DNA of 64,000 bases from DATARH01 sp963778385 (GTDB lineage: Bacteria; Pseudomonadota; Alphaproteobacteria; ATCC43930; CGMCC-115725): NCBI GenBank assembly GCA_963778385.1, contig CAVZUA010000035.1, positions 62,001 to 126,000 of the forward strand, given 5' to 3'. Made by a program: the position numbers and the translations under genes. A model generated the notes under the pieces. The model was given only the letters and a program-made list of their open reading frames with translations, was not told the DNA's origin and did no database searches. Shown piece by piece: positions 1-9,316 of the stretch; position 1 is the stretch's first letter; each line of letters starts with the position of its first letter.

Positions 1-456
1 TGTGAACGAGCTCGTGTAAAGGGCCGCTACGCGGGCGCGGCGCGGCCCTTCGGTGCCGTCGGTAAGCGCGCGTAGTCCGGGCATATACATGCCAGCGAGA
101 GCGAAGCCCGCGAGCGCCCGGAAACAAAGGGCAGGGGTGAAGGCGTCGCTGAGCGCGATCCCGAACGACGCGACGACACTGAGCGCGGCAGCTGCGAGAA
201 ACACCGCGCGCGCCGGTATCCTGTCGGTCGCCGCAACCAAAGGCACAACACAGAGCATATAGCCCGCCGAGATGATGCCGGCGAGCCAGCCGCCTTGCGT
301 GCTGGTGAGTGACCAGGCGTCCAAGATCTGCGGCAAGAGCGCCGGGACGATCGAATAGCCCGAGAGGCTGAGGATTTCAGCGAGGCAGACCCCGACGACG
401 CAAGCCATTGAGGGGTTGCCGGAGATTGCCGGCTGGACCGCAACTGACGCGCGCAT
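1..456 (-). CDS. MFS transporter, N-terminal part (runs off left edge)
   Basis: An open frame of 152 codons runs from ATG at 456 to the window edge with no stop, so only the N-terminal third is present. The translation alternates hydrophobic helices with short loops: a first helix around residues 21-42, a second containing GWLAGIISAGYMLCVVPLV, then a short charged loop ATDRIPAR that resembles MFS motif A between helices 2 and 3, and a later segment RALAGFALAGMYMPG typical of helix 4. This fits a 12-helix major facilitator permease of the inner membrane. The substrate cannot be inferred. It is divergent from the flavin monooxygenase gene that follows, with a 230-base spacer in which I see no other gene. 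Confidence 0.75.
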   Translation of the reverse strand, partial: MRASVAVQPAISGNPSMACVVGVCLAEILSLSGYSIVPALLPQILDAWSLTSTQGGWLAGIISAGYMLCVVPLVAATDRIPARAVFLAAAALSVVASFGIALSDAFTPALCFRALAGFALAGMYMPGLRALTDGTEGPRRARVAALYTSSFT

Positions 457-686
457 AACGTCGAGAATTAAAGGCTGTTGCAGGCAAGAGCAATGACCGG
501 TGTCGGCGCAATCTTACCTTCGGCACCCGTCATCCGATCCAGGACCTGCTTCGGCTGCGTGCCGGTATTCCGGCTCTCACCAGCCCTGCTTTAAATCGTT
601 GCCGCATGGCATGCCGGCGCAATCGAAGGGAAGCGCCGCGGGACGCGATGCGCTAGGCTCCCGGCAATCGCGCAAGGGAGACCGCC

Positions 687-1874
687 ATGATTACGAAGTT
701 CGACAGCTCCTATTACGGCACCGCCGATATGGCGAACCTTGGCTACAAGGGGACGCCGATCAACGAGCGAAGCTACTCGCAGCCCGAGCTGGCGAAGGCG
801 CTGCACAAGGTCGTGCAGTACGCCAAGTGCATGGACGAACGCGGCTACAACACGTTCTGGATGGCCGAGCACCACTTCCAGCCGGAAGGGACCGAGCTGA
901 TCCCCAACCTGCTGATGATGGCGATGCATCTCTGCGGGGTGACCAAGAACCTCAATATCGGCTGCGGCTTCAACGTCACGCCGATGTGGCACCCGCTGCG
1001 CCTCGCGGAAGACTATGCGATGTGCGACATCCTCACCGGCGGCCGGGTGATCTTTGGCGTCGCGCGCGGCTATCACACCCGCGAGGTCGAAAGCTTCGGC
1101 TCGCCGCTGACGGACCAGGCGGCCAACCGCGAGATTTTCGAGGAGGCCTGCGACGTCATCTTCAAGGCGTTCGAGGGCAAGCCGTTCGCGCACAAGGGCA
1201 AGTACTACACGATCCCGCCGGAGGTGCCGTATCGCGGCTACACGCTAAAGGAAATCACCCTGGTGCCGGGGCCGGAGCGGCTGCCGGTCGAATGCTGGCA
1301 GCCGATCCAGAGCGGCTCGGACCGCGCCTTCGATTTCATGGCCAGGCACAGCATCAGCGGCGTCATCGGCGGCGGCTCGGCCGAAGGCGGGGCGGTCGAC
1401 CGGCATATGGAGGGATTTCGCCAAGCCTACGCCCGCCGCGGCATCCAGCTCGAAATGGGCGAGCGGCTGGCGCTCGGCTATCAGTTCCACATCGCCGCGA
1501 GCCGCGAGCAGGCGATCCGCGAGGCCGCGCCGCATTACGAAGAGAACATGAAGATGTTCGGCGAACTGCGCCTGGTGCGGGCGCTGACCGATGAGCAGAT
1601 CGCGGCGATGCGCGACCCGGCGCTGGCCGGCACCGTCAAGCTGCCGACGATCGACGACGCGGTGAAGGCGGGCGGCTTCCTCGCCGGCCGGCCGGAGGAC
1701 ATCATCGAGCAGCTCAAGGCGGTCGAGAAGCGTTATCCCGGGCTCGACCGCGTGATCTGCGCAACCCCGCTCGGCACGCCGCTCGATGTCCAGCTCGAAG
1801 ACCTCGACCGCTTCGCCAAGGAAGTGATGCCCGCCTTCGGCGCCGGCAAGAAGCTGGCCGCCGCGGCGCAGTAG
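687..1874 (+). CDS. Luciferase-like flavin-dependent monooxygenase (LLM class)
   Basis: The 395-residue product belongs to the bacterial luciferase-like TIM-barrel family, which uses reduced FMN supplied by a partner reductase to oxygenate organic substrates. The motif FWMAEHHF (residues 57-64) is the family's diagnostic second-strand signature, and the segment DILTGGRVIFGVARGY is the usual flavin-phosphate region. ATG at 687 is preceded by an AAGGGAG ribosome site. No flavin reductase lies beside it, so reductant must come from elsewhere. A second, different LLM gene (NtaA-like) lies 3.7 kb downstream. Substrate unknown; other members act on alkanes, aldehydes, sulfonates or aromatics. Confidence 0.88.
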   Translation: MITKFDSSYYGTADMANLGYKGTPINERSYSQPELAKALHKVVQYAKCMDERGYNTFWMAEHHFQPEGTELIPNLLMMAMHLCGVTKNLNIGCGFNVTPMWHPLRLAEDYAMCDILTGGRVIFGVARGYHTREVESFGSPLTDQAANREIFEEACDVIFKAFEGKPFAHKGKYYTIPPEVPYRGYTLKEITLVPGPERLPVECWQPIQSGSDRAFDFMARHSISGVIGGGSAEGGAVDRHMEGFRQAYARRGIQLEMGERLALGYQFHIAASREQAIREAAPHYEENMKMFGELRLVRALTDEQIAAMRDPALAGTVKLPTIDDAVKAGGFLAGRPEDIIEQLKAVEKRYPGLDRVICATPLGTPLDVQLEDLDRFAKEVMPAFGAGKKLAAAAQ

Positions 1875-1900
1875 TCTCGCTCCGGCAATAGTTACCCGCC

Positions 1901-2004
1901 TCCCCCGGGCTTGACCCGGGGGTCCACGAATAGGTTCGACTTATTCGTGGATGCCCACGGATCAAGTCCGTGGGCTGAAGGCCCACGGGTCAAGCCCGGC
2001 CAAG
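1901..2004. repeat. Paired palindromic repeat, family B (ccggg-cttgac-ccggg type)
   Basis: Two inverted palindromic units flank a few bases. The left unit has a GC stem closing over cttgac and ends in tccacgaata; the right unit is its inverted counterpart starting tattcgtggatg and closing over atcaag. A third half-unit follows. The same layout recurs at 5437, 11889, 43105 and 57650. It fills the spacer between two convergent genes and could also act as a bidirectional terminator. Confidence 0.75.
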
Positions 2005-2023
2005 GTGGCTTGGGTCTCAACAG

Positions 2024-3340
2024 CTACTGCGCGGCGAGCGCGGGGCGCGGCGCGAAACGGCGTTCCATGTCGCGTCGGGCGCGCACCGCTTCGCCGTCGG
2101 GTATGGCGACATCGCTCCAACGCACGATGGCGCCAGCGGCGACGTTACGGACTAGCGGCACCTTGTGCGCCAGGCCGATCGGCAGCGCGCCCTCGGCGAG
2201 GCTGCGCTCGCTCGGGATCAGCTTGCCCCAGACGGTATAGCCGCCTTCGCCGTCGAGTGTCTCGCCGGCGCGCAGGGGACGCTTCGCCACCGCGACCGCG
2301 TCGCCGCGCCAACCGGTGGGCTGTCCTGTCGGCTCGCCGCGCAGCGCTGCCGACAGCACCGACACGCCGAGTTCCAGCCCGATCAGATGGTAGGGCTTGT
2401 ACATCGCCGCATACCAGCCGCTGGCATCGGTCTTCAGCCCGTATTCCTTGAAGCAAATGCGCGCATAGTCGTTCGGCGCCTTGAGCACGACGTAGACACC
2501 CCAGCGCAGGTCGCGAAACACCGCCCGCCCGTCGCGTTCCAGCGAGGCGACCACCTCGACCATGCCGTCACGCTCCAACGCCCGCCCGCCGCGCAGCACC
2601 TCCGGCAGGTCGTCGACGCCGCACGGGGGAAAGCCGAGCCCATCATGCGGCACGTCCAGCCCGGTGGCGTTGGCGATGGCGGCCATCTCGATCGCCGACT
2701 TGGTGCCGTCGAGGAACGAATTGAACATCTGCGGGTTCATCCCGCCGCGCGCGGCTTCTTCCGGCGTCAGCCCGTAATGCGCCCAAACGTCGTCGGGTGT
2801 CACGGCGTGGTAGGCCGGGAGGTATTTCGTGCCCTTGCCCACCGCCACGACCGCGAAACCGCAGGCGCGCGCCCAATCGACGATCTCGCAGGTCAGCGCC
2901 GGCTGGTCGCCATAGGCGAGCGAATAGACCATGCCCTTGGCGCGCGCCTCCTCGGCGAGCAGCGGTCCGGCCAGCACGTCGGCCTCGACATTGACCATGA
3001 CGATATGCTTGCCGGCGGCGATCGCGGCACGGGCATGGGCGATGCCGGCGGGCGGGCTGCCGGTCGCCTCGACGACAATCTCGACATCGTCGGCGGCACA
3101 GGCCTCGGCGCCGGACGCGACAAAGCGGGTGCGGGCGATGCGTGCCGCATCCCAGCCGACGGTCTGGCAGGCGCGGCACGCCCGCTCGGGATCGAGATCG
3201 GCGATGACCGCGATCTCGACGCCGGGCATGGTCGGGATCTGGTTGAGGAACATCGAGCCGAACTTGCCGGCACCAATTAGGCCGACCCGTACTGGCTTGC
3301 CGGCGGCGGCGCGCTCCCGCGCCAAGCGATAGAGATTCAT
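2024..3340 (-). CDS. NAD(P)-dependent oxidoreductase with C-terminal SAF domain (homoserine-dehydrogenase-like)
   Basis: The 438-residue product opens with a Rossmann dinucleotide-binding motif GLIGAGKFGSMF (residues 20-31) and AVIADLDPERA, followed by a homoserine-dehydrogenase-like catalytic region. The last 90 residues (AKRPLRAGETL, LPIGLAHKVPLVRNVAAG) look like an SAF domain, the fold shared with antifreeze proteins and sialic acid synthases. This arrangement is known from proteobacterial proteins annotated as SAF-domain or homoserine dehydrogenase-like and generally lacking an assigned substrate. ATG at 3340 has an AAGGA site upstream. The gene is transcribed with the PhyH-type dioxygenase upstream, but a 160-base palindromic spacer separates them. 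The reaction is not known. Confidence 0.8.
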   Translation of the reverse strand: MNLYRLARERAAAGKPVRVGLIGAGKFGSMFLNQIPTMPGVEIAVIADLDPERACRACQTVGWDAARIARTRFVASGAEACAADDVEIVVEATGSPPAGIAHARAAIAAGKHIVMVNVEADVLAGPLLAEEARAKGMVYSLAYGDQPALTCEIVDWARACGFAVVAVGKGTKYLPAYHAVTPDDVWAHYGLTPEEAARGGMNPQMFNSFLDGTKSAIEMAAIANATGLDVPHDGLGFPPCGVDDLPEVLRGGRALERDGMVEVVASLERDGRAVFRDLRWGVYVVLKAPNDYARICFKEYGLKTDASGWYAAMYKPYHLIGLELGVSVLSAALRGEPTGQPTGWRGDAVAVAKRPLRAGETLDGEGGYTVWGKLIPSERSLAEGALPIGLAHKVPLVRNVAAGAIVRWSDVAIPDGEAVRARRDMERRFAPRPALAAQ

Positions 3341-3363
3341 TGGCTAATTCCTTGCGGCGGCAA

Positions 3364-3468
3364 CCCCCACCCCGACCCTCCCCCGCCAGCAGGGGAGGGA
3401 GAACCGGTTGCGGCCGACCCTGCGCGCCCCTTCCCCCGCTGGCGGGGGAAGGTTGGGATGGGGGTCGC
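3364..3468. repeat. Paired palindromic repeat, family A (ccccaccc/gggtgggg)
   Basis: An outer inverted repeat (cccccaccccgaccctccc at the left, its near complement at the right) encloses two small hairpins built on ccccgc-cagc-gggg. The same structure is found at 6964, 13826, 22990, 27722 and 62161 and, in a diverged form, at 59391 and 63461. Here it lies between the dioxygenase and the SAF-domain gene. Confidence 0.8.
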
Positions 3469-3500
3469 GGTGCGCCGTGACTTAAGCCGATAGGGGCTCA

Positions 3501-4301
3501 TCACTCCGCCGCCAGCCGATGGGCCTGGGCGTAATCCATGAGCGCGCTGTCCGCGACCGGCTCGATCGGCGCGAAGTCGCGATGGGCGATCCAATCGGGC
3601 CGGGTTGGCGTACGGATGTGGTTCGAGACCGCGCACAGCGTCAGATAGACGATACGGCGCGGATAGGGCGTGATGTTGGGCGCCGAGCCATGGACCAGGT
3701 TGCCATGGAACATCAGCACGCTGCCGGGCTTGCCGGTCGGCGCGACGATGCCGCCCTCGTCGACCAGCCGTGTCACGGTGGCCTTGTCGAGCGTCCACAG
3801 CGGATAGGAGGTCGTCTCCAGGTCATGCCCGGCCGCCAGCACGCCCTCGCGGTGGCTGCGCGGCACCAGCATCAGCGGGCCGTTGATCGGCATCACCTCG
3901 TCCATGAATACCGCGATGTTCATCGCCCGCGGCTCGGGCATCCCGTCGTCGCGCGCCCAGGTGCCGTAATCCTGGTGCCACTGCCAGACATCGCCCTCGA
4001 AAGCGGCCTTCGCGTTGACCTTATACTGATGCATGTAGAGCTGTTCACCGAACACCTGCTCGACCGGGCGGATCAGCCGCGGGTGCGAGCCCAGGAGCCG
4101 GAATGCCTCGTTGTAGGTATGCGCGGCGAAGGCGGTGCGCGGTGCACCGGTCTTCTCGCGCCAGACTTCCTGCCGATTGGTGGCGTAGATGCTTTCCGCC
4201 TCGTCGCGCAGGATCGCCACCTCGGCTTCAGAGAAGCAGCCGGGCAGGAACAGCCAGCCCTCCTCGCGGAATTGCTCAAGCTGCTGTGCGGTGAGCTGCA
4301 T
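3501..4301 (-). CDS. Phytanoyl-CoA dioxygenase (PhyH) family, Fe(II)/2-oxoglutarate-type oxygenase
   Basis: The 266-residue product matches the PhyH family of non-haem iron hydroxylases. The facial triad is visible: H109 and D111 in WQWHQDYGTW and H204 in LVHGSAPN, with an Arg around residue 216 (PRRIVYL) positioned to hold 2-oxoglutarate. The open frame extends to 4355, but ATG at 4301 is preceded at the right distance by AGGAGG, so I start there. Members hydroxylate acyl-CoAs, chlorinated compounds, ectoine or natural products; the substrate here is unknown. It is divergent from the amidohydrolase at 4411; the 109-base gap probably holds both promoters. Confidence 0.85.
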   Translation of the reverse strand: MQLTAQQLEQFREEGWLFLPGCFSEAEVAILRDEAESIYATNRQEVWREKTGAPRTAFAAHTYNEAFRLLGSHPRLIRPVEQVFGEQLYMHQYKVNAKAAFEGDVWQWHQDYGTWARDDGMPEPRAMNIAVFMDEVMPINGPLMLVPRSHREGVLAAGHDLETTSYPLWTLDKATVTRLVDEGGIVAPTGKPGSVLMFHGNLVHGSAPNITPYPRRIVYLTLCAVSNHIRTPTRPDWIAHRDFAPIEPVADSALMDYAQAHRLAAE

Positions 4302-4410
4302 CGCCTGCCTCCTGCCAACCGGCCGCACGATACGCCGGTTTGAAAAGCGCGGCAAACCGCGCCGGGCGGCATTATGCTGCGGCGGCAGGCAACCCGATGA
4401 GGATCGACCA

Positions 4411-5430
4411 ATGCCCTACGGTGGCAACGATTGGCACGAGCTGACCCAGGAACCGGCGCTGGAGCCGGACCTGCCGATCTGCGACCCGCATCATCATTTC
4501 TGGGATTTTCGCATCGGTCGGCTGCCGTACCAGCGCTACTTGCTGCACGAACTGATCGCCGATGTCAGCCAAGGGCATAACGTGCGTTCGACCGTGTTTA
4601 TCGAGGCGCGGGCGATGTACCGCCCGGACGGCCCGGTCGAGATGAAGCCGGTTGGCGAGATCGAGTTCGTCCAGGGCCTCGCGGCGGCCAGTGCCAGCCG
4701 GCTTTACGGGCCGTGCCGCGCGGCGGCGACGATCATCGGCCATGCCGATCTGAAACTCGGCGACCGGGTCGCGCCGGTGCTGGAGGCGCTGCAGGCGGCC
4801 AGCCCCAACCGCTTCAAGGGCATCCGACATATCGTGACCTGGGATGCCGACCCGCATGTCGAACGCCGCGAGACGGAGGGCGTGCTATCGACGCCCGAGT
4901 TCCGCGCCGGCGCCAAGGTGCTGGGGCGCATGGGATTGTCGCTCGACACGATCTGCTGCTTTCCGCAGCTGCCCGAGATGGTCGAATTCTGCCGGTCGGT
5001 GCCCGAGGTGACGATCATCATGAACCATCTCGGCGGGCTCAACCGCACCGGCCGGTTCGCCGGCAAGGACGCGGAGGTCATGGCCGCCTGGAAGCGCGGC
5101 ATCGCCGACCTCGCCAAATGTCCCAATGTCTTGATGAAGCTCGGCGGGATTGGCATGCCGCGCTTCGGCTTTGACTGGCATCTGCGCGACAAGCCGATCG
5201 GCTCCGAGGAGCTCGCCGCCGATATGGCACCGCTGCTTTCGTACTGCGTCGAGCAGTTCGGCCCGGCGCGCTGCATGTTCGAAAGCAACTTCCCGGTCGA
5301 CAAGGTGTCGTTCTCGCACCCGATCGTGTTCAACGCGTTCAAGCGCTTCTCGAAGGGTTACTCCCCGACGGAGCGCGCCGCGATGTTCCACGACACCGCG
5401 GTCAAGGCGTACCGGATTGCGACAGCGTGA
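4411..5430 (+). CDS. Amidohydrolase-2 family metal-dependent hydrolase
   Basis: The 339-residue protein is a TIM-barrel amidohydrolase of the type that includes 2-pyrone-4,6-dicarboxylate lactonase and aminocarboxymuconate decarboxylase. The N-terminal ICDPHHHFWDF carries the metal-binding HxH (H27, H29). IIMNHLGG supplies another conserved His, and MFESNFPVDKVS near the C-terminus matches the family's last-strand motif. The open frame begins at 4189, but ATG at 4411 has a plausible upstream GAGGA and gives the usual family length. It is divergently paired with the PhyH gene and followed by an LLM monooxygenase, which suggests ring or lactone hydrolysis in a catabolic route. That is inference. 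Confidence 0.83.
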   Translation: MPYGGNDWHELTQEPALEPDLPICDPHHHFWDFRIGRLPYQRYLLHELIADVSQGHNVRSTVFIEARAMYRPDGPVEMKPVGEIEFVQGLAAASASRLYGPCRAAATIIGHADLKLGDRVAPVLEALQAASPNRFKGIRHIVTWDADPHVERRETEGVLSTPEFRAGAKVLGRMGLSLDTICCFPQLPEMVEFCRSVPEVTIIMNHLGGLNRTGRFAGKDAEVMAAWKRGIADLAKCPNVLMKLGGIGMPRFGFDWHLRDKPIGSEELAADMAPLLSYCVEQFGPARCMFESNFPVDKVSFSHPIVFNAFKRFSKGYSPTERAAMFHDTAVKAYRIATA

Positions 5431-5436
5431 AATTAC

Positions 5437-5522
5437 TCGTCATGGCCGGGCTCGACCCGGCCATCCACGGCCATGGCCACAGACGCTTCCGTGGATGCCC
5501 GGAACAAGTCCGGGCATGACGA
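5437..5522. repeat. Paired palindromic repeat, family B
   Basis: Two 34-base units in inverted orientation are separated by 18 bases. Both begin with tcgtcatg at their outer ends, contain a ccgg...ccgg hairpin, and end at the inner side with catccacgg. The inner stems differ (ggccggg versus cccgga), so each unit is its own hairpin and the pair forms a larger one. It starts 7 bases after the amidohydrolase stop. Confidence 0.8.
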
Positions 5523-5575
5523 CCTCAGGGGGCCGGGCATAGCTGCGCTTTGCACTCCTCGTCTATGCTGACGGG

Positions 5576-6958
5576 ATGAAACAAATCCGCCTCAATGCGT
5601 TCGAGATGAACACGGTCGGACACCAATCGCCCGGGTTGTGGTCGCATCCGCGCGATCGGTCGGCGCATTACACCGATCTCGACTATTGGACCTCGCTGGC
5701 CAAAACCCTCGAACGGGGCAAGTTCGACGGCATCTTTCTCGCCGATGTGCTCGGCCTCTACGACGTCTATGGCGGTTCGCCCGATGCGGCGCTGCGCCAT
5801 GCGGTGCAAGTGCCGGTCAACGACCCGGTGCTATTGATCCCGGCGATGGCGGCGGTCACCGAGCATCTCGGCTTTGGCGTCACCTGCACGCTCAGCTACG
5901 AGCCGCCCTATCCGCTGGCGCGTCGGATGTCGACGCTCGACCATCTGACCAAGGGCCGCGCCGGCTGGAACATCGTCACCGGCTATCTCAACAGCGCCGC
6001 GACCGGCATGGGCCTCGCGCAGCAACCGCGCCACGACCAGCGCTATGAGATCGCCGACGAGTATATGGAGGTCATGTACAAGCTGTGGGAAGGCAGCTGG
6101 GAGGACGGCGCGGCGGTGCGCGATCCGGCCCGGCGGATGTTTGCCGACCCGGAAAAGATCCACCGGGTCGAGCATCACGGCGAATTCTACCGGGTCGATG
6201 CGATCCATCTGTGCGAGCCGTCGCTGCAGCGCACGCCGCTGCTCTACCAAGCCGGCGCCTCGACGCGCGGCCGCGCCTTTGCCGCGAAGCATGCCGAATG
6301 CGTCTTTATCAACGGGCCGACCCCGCAGACCATCATGCCGCAAGTCGCCGATCTGCGGCGCCGCGCGGTCGAGAACGGCCGTGCCGCCGAGGACCTGCTG
6401 ATCTTCACGCTGTGCACCGTGATCACCGGCCGCACCGAGGCCGAGGCCAACGCCAAGCACGCGGAGTATCGCCGCTACGCCGACCCCGAGGCGGCGCTGG
6501 CGCTGTTCTCCGGCTGGACCGGCGTCGATTTCGCCAAATACCGGCCGGAGGACGAGCTGCGCTATATCGAGACCGAGGCGATGCGCTCGGCGCTCGAATC
6601 CTTCACCTCGGCTGATCCGAACCGGGTGTGGACCGTGCGCGAGCTGGCCGAGCATGTCGCGATCGGCGGGCGCGGGCCGCTTTTTGTGGGCTCGCCCGAA
6701 CATATCGCCGATACGCTGATCGCCTGGGTCGAGACCACCGGCATCGACGGGTTCAACCTCGCCTACGCGGTGACCCCGGAGAGCTTCGAGGATTTTGCTG
6801 ATCTCATCGTGCCGGAACTGCAGCGCCGCGGTGCCTATAAGCACGATTACGCCGCCGGCACCTATCGCGACAAGCTGTTCGCCGCCGGCCCGCGCCTCAA
6901 AGCGACGCACCCGGCGGCACGTTACCGGGTAGGTCGAAACGTAATCAAAGCGGATTGA
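5576..6958 (+). CDS. NtaA/DmoA-type flavin-dependent monooxygenase (LLM class)
   Basis: The 460-residue product fits the nitrilotriacetate monooxygenase component A, dimethylsulfide monooxygenase and dibenzothiophene monooxygenase branch. The opening LNAFEMNTVGHQSPGLW, the segment GRAGWNIVTGYLNSAA and the segment TPLLYQAGASTRGRAFAAKHAE are highly typical of that group. These enzymes take FMNH2 from a separate reductase, which is not present nearby. The gene stands downstream of the amidohydrolase across a palindromic spacer. The substrate is not predictable: polyaminocarboxylates, sulfides and sulfonates are all used by relatives. Confidence 0.88.
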   Translation: MKQIRLNAFEMNTVGHQSPGLWSHPRDRSAHYTDLDYWTSLAKTLERGKFDGIFLADVLGLYDVYGGSPDAALRHAVQVPVNDPVLLIPAMAAVTEHLGFGVTCTLSYEPPYPLARRMSTLDHLTKGRAGWNIVTGYLNSAATGMGLAQQPRHDQRYEIADEYMEVMYKLWEGSWEDGAAVRDPARRMFADPEKIHRVEHHGEFYRVDAIHLCEPSLQRTPLLYQAGASTRGRAFAAKHAECVFINGPTPQTIMPQVADLRRRAVENGRAAEDLLIFTLCTVITGRTEAEANAKHAEYRRYADPEAALALFSGWTGVDFAKYRPEDELRYIETEAMRSALESFTSADPNRVWTVRELAEHVAIGGRGPLFVGSPEHIADTLIAWVETTGIDGFNLAYAVTPESFEDFADLIVPELQRRGAYKHDYAAGTYRDKLFAAGPRLKATHPAARYRVGRNVIKAD

Positions 6959-6963
6959 ACACG

Positions 6964-7040
6964 TGCCGGCCCCCACCCCAACCCTCCCCCGTGTCCACGG
7001 GGGAGGGAGAGCCGCGTAGCGGCTGGGAGGGGGCCGGCAC
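6964..7040. repeat. Palindromic repeat, family A
   Basis: The outer arms gtgccggcccccac and its complement enclose a hairpin with stem cctccccc-gtg/cac-gggggagg. It sits between convergent genes (LLM monooxygenase and amidase), where it could also end transcription from both sides. Confidence 0.7.
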
Positions 7041-7047
7041 GGGCCTT

Positions 7048-8409
7048 TCACCTTCTATCGCCCCGACACTCGGCCAAAGTCGCCTCGATCCCGCGCGCGA
7101 CCGCTAGCAGCCGCCGGTCGCCGCCGTGCTCGCCGACAATCATCAGTCCGACCGGCGCGGTGCCGGGTGGCTGGATGGGCAGCGTCGCGGCGCAGCGGTC
7201 GAGGAAATTGATCACCGCCGTGTTGCGCAGAATGAGGCCGTTGAGCCGGAAATACTCGCGGTCGTCGGCGAAGGCGCTGACCGGTGGCGCGGTGATCGCC
7301 ACGGTCGGCATCAGCAGCGCGTCGAAGCCGGCGGTGCGTGCGGCGACGCGGGCGATAAAATCCTGGCGCGCAGCGCAAATCCGGATATAGGCGGCGGCGC
7401 TGACCGTGCGGCCGAACTCGATCCGCGAGCGCACGCGCGGGTCGTACTCGTTGCCCCGCCGCGCCAGCAGCTCCTCGTGCCAGGCAAAGGCCTCGCTGTT
7501 GACGAGGTTGCCGCGGTCGCTGAGCCGCGGGTACTCGCCGAACTCGGCGAGTGACAGATCGACGATATGCGCCCCGGCGCGCGACAGCGCGGTGCAGGAA
7601 TCGGCAAAAGCGCCCGCCACTTCCGGCGCGAGGTCGTCGAGCACAAAAGTCTGTGGCACGGCGAGCCGCAACCCGGCGACCGGCGCCGCTTCGGGTGCAG
7701 TCGGCTCTTCGCCGGCTATTACCGCGTCGGTGATCGCGCAACAGGCGATGCTGTTCGCGAGCGGCCCGATCGAGTTGAGCGTCGTCGACAGCGGGATCGC
7801 GCCCCCGAGCGAGATGCGCTTAGCGGTCGGTTTGAACCCGACCACGCCGCACAGCGCCGCCGGGATGCGCACCGAGCCGCCGGTGTCGGTGCCGATCGCG
7901 ACGATCGCCTGGCCGTCCGCCACCGAGACCGGCGCGCCGGCCGACGAGCCGCCGGGCACGCGCTCGCGGTCAAACGGGTTGCCGGGTGTGCCGTAATGCG
8001 GGTTGATGCCGACACCGGAGAAGGCGAATTCGGTCATGTTGGTCTTGCCGACGATGACCGCGCCGGCCGCTTTGAGGCGGGCGACGATCGGCGCGTCGGC
8101 GGTCGCCGCCGGCCGGTCGGCGAGCGCCGTCGAGCCGGCCAGGGTTACCTCGCCCGCGACATCGAATAAATCCTTGATCGACACCGGCAGCCCGGCCAGC
8201 GGTGAGGCGACATAACCGGCCCGGCGCAGCTGATCCTGCGCGTCGGCGGCGGCGCGGGCCTGGTCGGCATAGACCTTGGTGAAGGTGCGCACACCCTCGC
8301 CGCCGGGGTCGGCGATGCGGGCGAGCGCCTCTTCGACCAGCGCGCGGCTGGTGGTGCGGCCCGCCGCGAGATCGGCGGCGAGGCCGAGGACCGTCGGCTT
8401 CGCGGCCAT
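7048..8409 (-). CDS. Amidase (amidase signature family)
   Basis: The 453-residue protein carries the complete Ser-cisSer-Lys triad of the amidase signature family: K79 in VSIKDLFDV, S155 in GGSSAG, and nucleophile S179 in GTDTGGSVR, with the usual 24-residue spacing between the two serines. It hydrolyses a carboxamide to acid plus ammonia; the specific amide is unknown. The open frame extends to 8541, but ATG at 8409 begins a normal N-terminus (MAAKPTVLGLAADL). It lies 4 bases after the stop of the enoyl-CoA hydratase gene upstream, so the two are very likely one transcript. Confidence 0.88.
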   Translation of the reverse strand: MAAKPTVLGLAADLAAGRTTSRALVEEALARIADPGGEGVRTFTKVYADQARAAADAQDQLRRAGYVASPLAGLPVSIKDLFDVAGEVTLAGSTALADRPAATADAPIVARLKAAGAVIVGKTNMTEFAFSGVGINPHYGTPGNPFDRERVPGGSSAGAPVSVADGQAIVAIGTDTGGSVRIPAALCGVVGFKPTAKRISLGGAIPLSTTLNSIGPLANSIACCAITDAVIAGEEPTAPEAAPVAGLRLAVPQTFVLDDLAPEVAGAFADSCTALSRAGAHIVDLSLAEFGEYPRLSDRGNLVNSEAFAWHEELLARRGNEYDPRVRSRIEFGRTVSAAAYIRICAARQDFIARVAARTAGFDALLMPTVAITAPPVSAFADDREYFRLNGLILRNTAVINFLDRCAATLPIQPPGTAPVGLMIVGEHGGDRRLLAVARGIEATLAECRGDRR

Positions 8410-8413
8410 CGGC

Positions 8414-9217
8414 TCAGCCCTTGATACTTGCGAGGGTCGGCGTGCGGTAGCGGTCTTGCGGGTCGTCCCAACCCTTGAAGTTGGGCCGGCGCTTTTCGGC
8501 GAAAGCGGCGCGCGACTCGAGTAAATCGCTCTTGGCGCCATGCTCGTGCAGCGCCGCGGCGAGCCGCTCCTGGTCGCCCGACGGCGCCGGACGCATCTGC
8601 CGCATCATATGCACGGTGTTGACCCGCGACGCGGGCGGCAGGGTCAAGAGATGCTCGGCCATCGACATCGCGGTCGGCATGAGCTGATCGGCCTCGACGA
8701 CCCGGTTGAGAAAGCCCACCTCGTAGAAGCGCTGCGCCGTGAAGCGGAAGCCGAGCGCCATCTCCATCGCCACCGGGTAGGGCAGGTTGGCGATGTGCCC
8801 ATGATTGTAGCCGCCGAGCAGCCAGCGCTTGGCCTCGGAGACCTCGAAGACCGCCTCCTTGACCGCGACGCGCAAATCGGTGCGCTCGACCAACATAAAG
8901 CCGCCGCCCATCGCATACCCGTTAACCGCCGCGATCACCGGCTTTTCCAGCGCGCCGGACATGAACGGGTCCTCGATATCGGGACGGCGTCCCCCGGGCT
9001 GCTTGTTGGCGAGCGATTCCTTCATGTCCTCGCCGGCGCAAAACCCGCGCCCGGTGCCGGTAAAGATCGCCACGTCGAGCCCGTTGTCGTGGCGGAACTC
9101 GGTCCACGCCTCGGCGAGCAGCGTCCGCATCTCATGGCTCAGCGCGTTGAGCCGGTCGGGCCGGTTCATGCGCACGACGAAGATCTGGCCGTGGCGTTCG
9201 GTTTCGACGATCGGCAT
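8414..9217 (-). CDS. Enoyl-CoA hydratase/isomerase family protein
   Basis: The 267-residue crotonase-fold protein has the oxyanion-hole region GRGFCAGEDM and the second signature AAVNGYAMGGGFMLVERTDL. It would act on an acyl-CoA (hydration, isomerisation or hydrolysis); the family is too broad to be specific. ATG at 9217 follows AGGAG. It is upstream of the amidase with a 4-base gap. A separate crotonase-family gene at 20117 shares the C-terminal pattern of a KRxPNF motif, so the two may handle related CoA esters. Confidence 0.87.
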   Translation of the reverse strand: MPIVETERHGQIFVVRMNRPDRLNALSHEMRTLLAEAWTEFRHDNGLDVAIFTGTGRGFCAGEDMKESLANKQPGGRRPDIEDPFMSGALEKPVIAAVNGYAMGGGFMLVERTDLRVAVKEAVFEVSEAKRWLLGGYNHGHIANLPYPVAMEMALGFRFTAQRFYEVGFLNRVVEADQLMPTAMSMAEHLLTLPPASRVNTVHMMRQMRPAPSGDQERLAAALHEHGAKSDLLESRAAFAEKRRPNFKGWDDPQDRYRTPTLASIKG

Positions 9218-9316
9218 GGACTAGCTCCTGGCTGTGTGGTTTGCGGGCTGTTGGCTTGCGACTGTTGGTTTCTTGGGCGCGCAGTGTATCCAATATCGGC
9301 GAGGAGAAGCACGCCC

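Noticed and set aside
3364..3468. Repeated palindromes as a CRISPR array or phage attachment sites
   Set aside because: Copies are single pairs scattered over 60 kb, with no regular spacers, cas genes, integrase or tRNA.
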